Below, one piece after another: positions 60,614 through 64,000 of a stretch of DNA of 64,000 nucleotides. The notes under the pieces are model-generated. The model worked only from the letters and a program-made list of their open reading frames with translations. It did no database searches and was not told the DNA's origin. The DNA is from Vreelandella halophila. Its GTDB lineage: Bacteria > Pseudomonadota > Gammaproteobacteria > Pseudomonadales > Oleiphilaceae. The position numbers were made by a program, and so were the translations under genes. The stretch spans positions 310,001 through 374,000 of the forward strand of contig NZ_WMEX01000002.1 in the NCBI RefSeq assembly GCF_009856365.1, given 5' to 3'. Position 1 is the stretch's first letter; every line of letters begins with the position of its first letter.

Positions 60614-62118
60614 ATCACCAGGTCGACATCGGCCTGTTTGACCCGCTCCCGCTCGCTCATCAGGTCGGCCCGTGTCAGCGGGTGCGCCTCCAGCCAGTCG
60701 GCCGGCAGTGAAAGGGTGATCCGTGCCCCTTTGGCGCTGAGGCTGAATGGTGGCGGCGCGGCGCCGGCACGCCCGTGCTGGAAGAGCACCGCCAGCCGCA
60801 GCATCACCGCAAGCCGTTTGATCGGCTGGATCTCGTCCGGGTAGAGGTGTTCGAACAGCGCGTTGTTGAACTTGCGCCTGTGGGTGCGCACCAGGGTTGC
60901 CAGCGCCCGCTGGTCGTCCTGCGAGAAACCCGGCAGGTCCGAGTGGGTCATCAGATAGGCGCCATGCTTGTGGTACTGGGTATGGCTGATGGCCAGCCCG
61001 ATCTCATGCACCCGGCAGGCCCAGCACAGCAGGTTACGGTAGTCGCTGTTCCCGAGTCCCCAGTCCGGGCCGACCTGCTCCAGCGCCCGCGTGGCAGTGG
61101 CCTCCACCGCCGCCGCATGATCAAGGTCCACGGAATAGCGCCCCTGAAGAGCCTGGATGGTGCGTTCGCGCACATCCTCATGGTTGTCCCGGCCCAGCAG
61201 ATCGTAGAGAACCCCTTCACGCAGGGCGCCGTCGGCGAAATTCATGGACTCGATGCCCAGCGATTCAAAGGCGGCATAGAGTATGGCGAAACCGGCCGGG
61301 AAAATGCTGCGCCTGTCCTCGCGTACCCCGAGCGAATCCAGCTTTTCCGTGCGGCCAATGTCGATCAGGCGCTTGCGCAGTGACTTCATGGCCTCCCAGG
61401 TAACCCCCTCGCGGCTGAGGTTCAGCTCGTTGACCACCCCGATGATGGCCTTGATGGAGCCGGAGGACCCCACGCAGTTGTGCCAGCCGCGCTGGCGGAA
61501 ACGCTGCTGGATGTTGAGCAGCTCCTGGCGTGCGTGGGTGATGGCTCTGTCCATGCGCTTGCGCGAGATCTTGCCGTCCGGGAAGTAGTCGTTGCGGAAG
61601 GACACACAGCCCATGTGCAGGCTTTCCGTCTCGCGCGCCTCGAAGCGTTCGCCGATGATGAACTCGGTGCTGCCGCCGCCGATGTCGATGACCAGCCGGG
61701 GGCCGGCGTCATCCGCGAGGGTGTGGGAGACCCCCAGGTAGATGAGGCGGGCTTCCTCGCGCCCGGCTACGATCTCCACCGGGCAGCCCAGGGTCTCCTC
61801 GGCCGACTGGATGAAGTGATCGGCGTTACGGGCGGCACGCAGGGCGTTGGTGCCCACCACCCGGACCGATTCCGCGTTCATGCTGCGGATGCGCTGGGCG
61901 AAGCGCTGCAGGCAGGCCAGGCCGCGTTCCCTGGCCTCGGCGGAGAGGTAGTTGTCACGGTCCAGCCCGGCACCGAGCTGGACCTTCTCGCCCATTTTCT
62001 CAATGGTGCGGATCTCGCCGTGCACCGCCTGGGCCACGACCATGTGGAAGCTGTTGGAGCCAAGGTCCACGGCGGCCAGCAGCCGGGGGGCGTCCTGGGA
62101 ACTGTGCGGGGAAGTCAC
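60604..62118 (-). CDS. ppx: exopolyphosphatase (Ppx/GppA family)
   Basis: 504 residues from the GTG at 62118, which directly precedes the ASKHA start RLLAAVDLGSNSFHMVVAQ. Further marks are RVVGTNALRAARNA, GPRLVIDIGGGSTEFIIGE with the phosphate loop, and the C-terminal HD-like region with WACRVHEIGLAISHTQYHKHG. It removes phosphate from polyphosphate ends, and may also hydrolyse pppGpp. No ATG lies close upstream, and the longer frame runs into trxA. It is divergent from trxA, as in Pseudomonas. Confidence 0.92.
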   Translation of the reverse strand: MTSPHSSQDAPRLLAAVDLGSNSFHMVVAQAVHGEIRTIEKMGEKVQLGAGLDRDNYLSAEARERGLACLQRFAQRIRSMNAESVRVVGTNALRAARNADHFIQSAEETLGCPVEIVAGREEARLIYLGVSHTLADDAGPRLVIDIGGGSTEFIIGERFEARETESLHMGCVSFRNDYFPDGKISRKRMDRAITHARQELLNIQQRFRQRGWHNCVGSSGSIKAIIGVVNELNLSREGVTWEAMKSLRKRLIDIGRTEKLDSLGVREDRRSIFPAGFAILYAAFESLGIESMNFADGALREGVLYDLLGRDNHEDVRERTIQALQGRYSVDLDHAAAVEATATRALEQVGPDWGLGNSDYRNLLCWACRVHEIGLAISHTQYHKHGAYLMTHSDLPGFSQDDQRALATLVRTHRRKFNNALFEHLYPDEIQPIKRLAVMLRLAVLFQHGRAGAAPPPFSLSAKGARITLSLPADWLEAHPLTRADLMSERERVKQADVDLVIQE

Positions 62119-62123
62119 CTGTC

Positions 62124-62151
62124 TTGAAATCCTGCTGAAAGCCCATATATT
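62124..62151 (+). promoter_or_regulatory. trxA promoter
   Basis: TTGAAA (62124-62129), a 16-base spacer and TATATT (62146-62151). A start near 62158 would leave a leader of about 145 nt to trxA. Confidence 0.5.
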
Positions 62152-62171
62152 CTGAACAGCGCCGTGTTCAG
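62152..62171. promoter_or_regulatory. palindrome in the ppx/trxA divergent region
   Basis: CTGAACA-GCGCCG-TGTTCAG is a perfect inverted repeat with 7-base arms. It begins right after the -10 of trxA, so it covers the expected start site. It could be an operator or a 5' hairpin. Confidence 0.45.
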
Positions 62172-62302
62172 GGCTGGTATCTGATCCGGATACTAACCCG
62201 CGGAGCGGCCCATGTAACAGAGGGGATCCTCGCGTGTCCCGGTGACAGCCGGTTACGGCGGGCAAATTCCCATTCATACAGCAGCAATTTGGAAGTAGGG
62301 CG

Positions 62303-62629
62303 ATGAGCGACAACATTGTGAGCGTGACCGACGGCACCTTCGAAGACGAAGTTCTCAAGTCGGACGTACCGGTTCTTGTGGACTACTGGGCGGAATGGTG
62401 CGGGCCCTGCAAGATGATCCATCCGGTTCTCGAAGAGATTGCGGACGAGTACGAGGGCAAGCTCAAGATCGCCAAGCTCAACATCGACGAGAACCAGCAG
62501 ACGCCGCCGCGCTTCAACATCCGGGGGATCCCGACCCTGATGCTGTTCAAGAACGGCGATGTGGACGCCACCAAGGTGGGTGCACTGTCCAAGTCCCAGC
62601 TGACGGCGTTCCTCGACAGCAACCTGTAA
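62303..62629 (+). CDS. trxA: thioredoxin 1
   Basis: 108 residues with the active site [10 protein letters not shown] and the cis-Pro loop [11 protein letters not shown]. Cytosolic disulfide reductase; it would serve Tpx and other reductases. Length and sequence are standard. GGAAGTAGGG precedes the ATG. Confidence 0.98.
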   Translation: MSDNIVSVTDGTFEDEVLKSDVPVLVDYWAEWCGPCKMIHPVLEEIADEYEGKLKIAKLNIDENQQTPPRFNIRGIPTLMLFKNGDVDATKVGALSKSQLTAFLDSNL

Positions 62630-62667
62630 CGTTTTCGCCCCGGTCTGCCGGGGCGCTGTGATGCACT

Positions 62668-63270
62668 ATGGTGGTTGGTGGACTGATTCTCGCCGGAGGG
62701 CGCGGTGAACGGATGGGCGGAGAAGACAAGGGGCTTCTGCGCCTGGACGGGCGCTCCTATGCGGCTCACCTGGCCGACGTTCTGTGTCCGGTGACCTCCG
62801 CGGTGGCCATCAGTGCCAACCGCAATGCGGATGCCCACGGGCAGTGGGCGGATATCGTTCTGTCGGATAACGCCTTTGCCGAAGCCGGCCCCTTGGCGGG
62901 GCTGGTGGAAGGTCTTCGATGGGCCCGTATGCGTGGATTTCAGGGGCTGGTGGTGACGCCCTGTGATACGCCACGGCTCCCGCCCATATGGGCGGTTCAG
63001 ATCCTGGAGGCGGCGCGACGGCGCCCCGCCATTCCCTGTCTCTCGGACACCGGTGAGCGGCGACACCCGCTGCACGGCTACTACCCGGTAGCGCTGCTGG
63101 GCCGGGTTGAGCGCTATCTCAGTCGTGGCGAACGCCGGGCACTGGAACTGGCGGAACAGCTGGGCGCCGAATGGATGGATTGCAGCGCCATGGTGGAAGG
63201 GTTCCTGAACGTGAACGAGCCCGGGGACCAGGCGCGGCTCAGCAGCGAGGCGCGCTCAGAGACCGTCTGA
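62668..63270 (+). CDS. mobA: molybdenum cofactor guanylyltransferase
   Basis: 200 residues. The nucleotide-binding start is GLILAGGRGERMGGEDKGLL, with LAGLVEGLRWA and VVTPCDTPRLP as in MobA. It attaches GMP to molybdopterin to form the bis-MGD cofactor that NarG needs. It lies 38 bp after trxA and converges on moaE with a 15-bp overlap. No clear ribosome site precedes the ATG at 62668. Confidence 0.93.
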   Translation: MVVGGLILAGGRGERMGGEDKGLLRLDGRSYAAHLADVLCPVTSAVAISANRNADAHGQWADIVLSDNAFAEAGPLAGLVEGLRWARMRGFQGLVVTPCDTPRLPPIWAVQILEAARRRPAIPCLSDTGERRHPLHGYYPVALLGRVERYLSRGERRALELAEQLGAEWMDCSAMVEGFLNVNEPGDQARLSSEARSETV

Positions 63271-63720
63271 ATCCGCCCAGCGCCGGGCCGCCTCGCGGTC
63301 ACTGGCCTTCTGCTCCACCCAGTCGCTGTTACCCGCCGCGGTGATTTCCTTTTTCCAGAAAGGAGCGCGGGTTTTCAGGTAGTCCATGATGAACTGGCAG
63401 GCCTCAAAGGCATCCTGTCGGTGGCGGCTGCTCACCCCCACGAAGACAATCCGCTCTCCGGCCCGGATCTCGCCCACACGGTGCACGATCTCCGTGCGGT
63501 GAATGGTCCAGCGTCGGTCGGCCTCGTCCACCACGGCCTGGATGGCGGTTTCGGTCATGCCGGGGTAGTGCTCCAGGAATAGACTCTGGACGCCGCTCTG
63601 GTCACCAAGGTCGCGGGCAAGGCCAGTGAAGCTGCAGACCGCGCCGATCGCAGGGGCATCGTCTTCCAGCGCGGCCAGGACGGGCTCGATCGCCAGCGCT
63701 TCGCTCTGGATGCGGATCAT
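63256..63720 (-). CDS. moaE: molybdopterin synthase catalytic subunit
   Basis: 154 residues. MoaE sequences include CSFTGLARD, LFLEHYPGMTETAI, the IHRTEIVHRVGEIRAGERIVFVGVSS region, and the C-terminal KTRAPFWKKE with the catalytic lysines. It works with MoaD to add the dithiolene sulfurs to precursor Z. Its start is one base after the moaD stop, so the two are translationally coupled. Confidence 0.96.
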   Translation of the reverse strand: MIRIQSEALAIEPVLAALEDDAPAIGAVCSFTGLARDLGDQSGVQSLFLEHYPGMTETAIQAVVDEADRRWTIHRTEIVHRVGEIRAGERIVFVGVSSRHRQDAFEACQFIMDYLKTRAPFWKKEITAAGNSDWVEQKASDREAARRWADSDGL

Positions 63721-63721
63721 T

Positions 63722-63982
63722 TCAGCCTCCGGTGACCGGTGGGAAGAAGGCCACTTCGTCCCCCGGATTCACCGGCGTTTCCTCCCGGGCCATGGCCTGG
63801 TTCACGGCCATGAGCACACAGTCGTCGTCCAGCAGTTCGGCCCACTCTTCGCCGCGCTTTTGAAGCTGCTCACGGATATCACGGACACAGGTGATGCCGT
63901 CGGCGGGCAGCTGTTCCTCGCTGATCCCCAGGCGTTCGCGCAGACTGGCAAAGAAACGGATTGCAATACTGGATTCAGCCAT
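63722..63982 (-). CDS. moaD: molybdopterin synthase sulfur carrier subunit
   Basis: 86 residues, ubiquitin-like fold, ending EVAFFPPVTGG with the Gly-Gly tail that carries the thiocarboxylate. ITCVRDIREQLQKRGEEW and DDDCVLMAVNQ fit the family. GGAG lies 7 nt before the ATG. Further moa genes, such as moaC, may lie beyond the window edge. Confidence 0.96.
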   Translation of the reverse strand: MAESSIAIRFFASLRERLGISEEQLPADGITCVRDIREQLQKRGEEWAELLDDDCVLMAVNQAMAREETPVNPGDEVAFFPPVTGG

Positions 63983-64000
63983 GGAGAAGCTCCGAAAACG

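Overview
This is a high-GC chromosomal window from a gammaproteobacterium. Several gene neighbourhoods are of Pseudomonas/Marinobacter/Halomonas type: narXL next to narGHJI-ppiC-moaA, dsbB next to rsd/algQ, ppx divergent from trxA, bfd-bfr, and tex-gshA. Acidic porins hint at a marine or moderately halophilic lifestyle, but the species cannot be named from the sequence. There are two tRNAs (Gly-CCC and Arg-CCG) and no rRNA, CRISPR array, integrase or insertion sequence. Most of the window reads as stable chromosome.

Layout. 1-2.6 kb: the 3' end of a GGDEF diguanylate cyclase and a NIT-domain chemoreceptor. 3.0-9.1 kb: tRNA-Gly, then a four-gene minus-strand operon (GMC alcohol dehydrogenase, aldehyde dehydrogenase, TetR regulator, secreted alkylsulfatase). 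Together these would turn alkyl sulfate surfactants into fatty acids. A palindromic operator lies in front of the operon. 9.3-17.1 kb: a lytic-transglycosylase-like lipoprotein and an atypical Dpp/Opp-type ABC importer. Its substrate-binding protein appears circularly permuted and membrane-anchored, and one permease carries a periplasmic insert of about 150 residues. A 53-residue membrane protein, not previously listed among the longer reading frames, ends the run. 17.2-25.8 kb: MFS transporter, ABC-class ATPase, sCache chemoreceptor, LOG-family enzyme, thiopurine methyltransferase, thiol peroxidase, PAS-GGDEF protein and a renalase-like oxidase. 25.9-29.6 kb: alginate-export-type outer membrane protein, tRNA-Arg, Fur-box-controlled bfd, bfr, cytochrome c5 and nsrR.

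29.7-42.3 kb is a nitrate respiration island: moaA, an unknown 148-residue protein, ppiC, narI, narJ, narH, narG and a half-length NarK-like protein on the minus strand, with narX-narL divergent on the plus strand. The cofactor genes mobA, moaE and moaD at the right end serve the same molybdoenzyme. NsrR next door would add nitric-oxide-responsive control. 42.3-45.6 kb: Rep helicase, ZIP metal transporter and an orphan PAAR spike protein. 45.6-51.4 kb: pstSCAB and a porin, each driven by a PhoB-type promoter of the same architecture (Pho box, 10 nt, TAGACT). 51.5-64 kb: housekeeping and stress genes: tex, gshA, rmf, fliL, dsbB, rsd, an FKBP lipoprotein, a TIGR02444 protein, an ABC-F ATPase, ppx, trxA, mobA, moaE and moaD.

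The least conventional items are the permuted ABC importer (10-17 kb), the half-size NarK with its palindrome-rich leader upstream of narG, and the matched Pho promoters. All functional calls come from reading translated motifs by eye; no database search was run.
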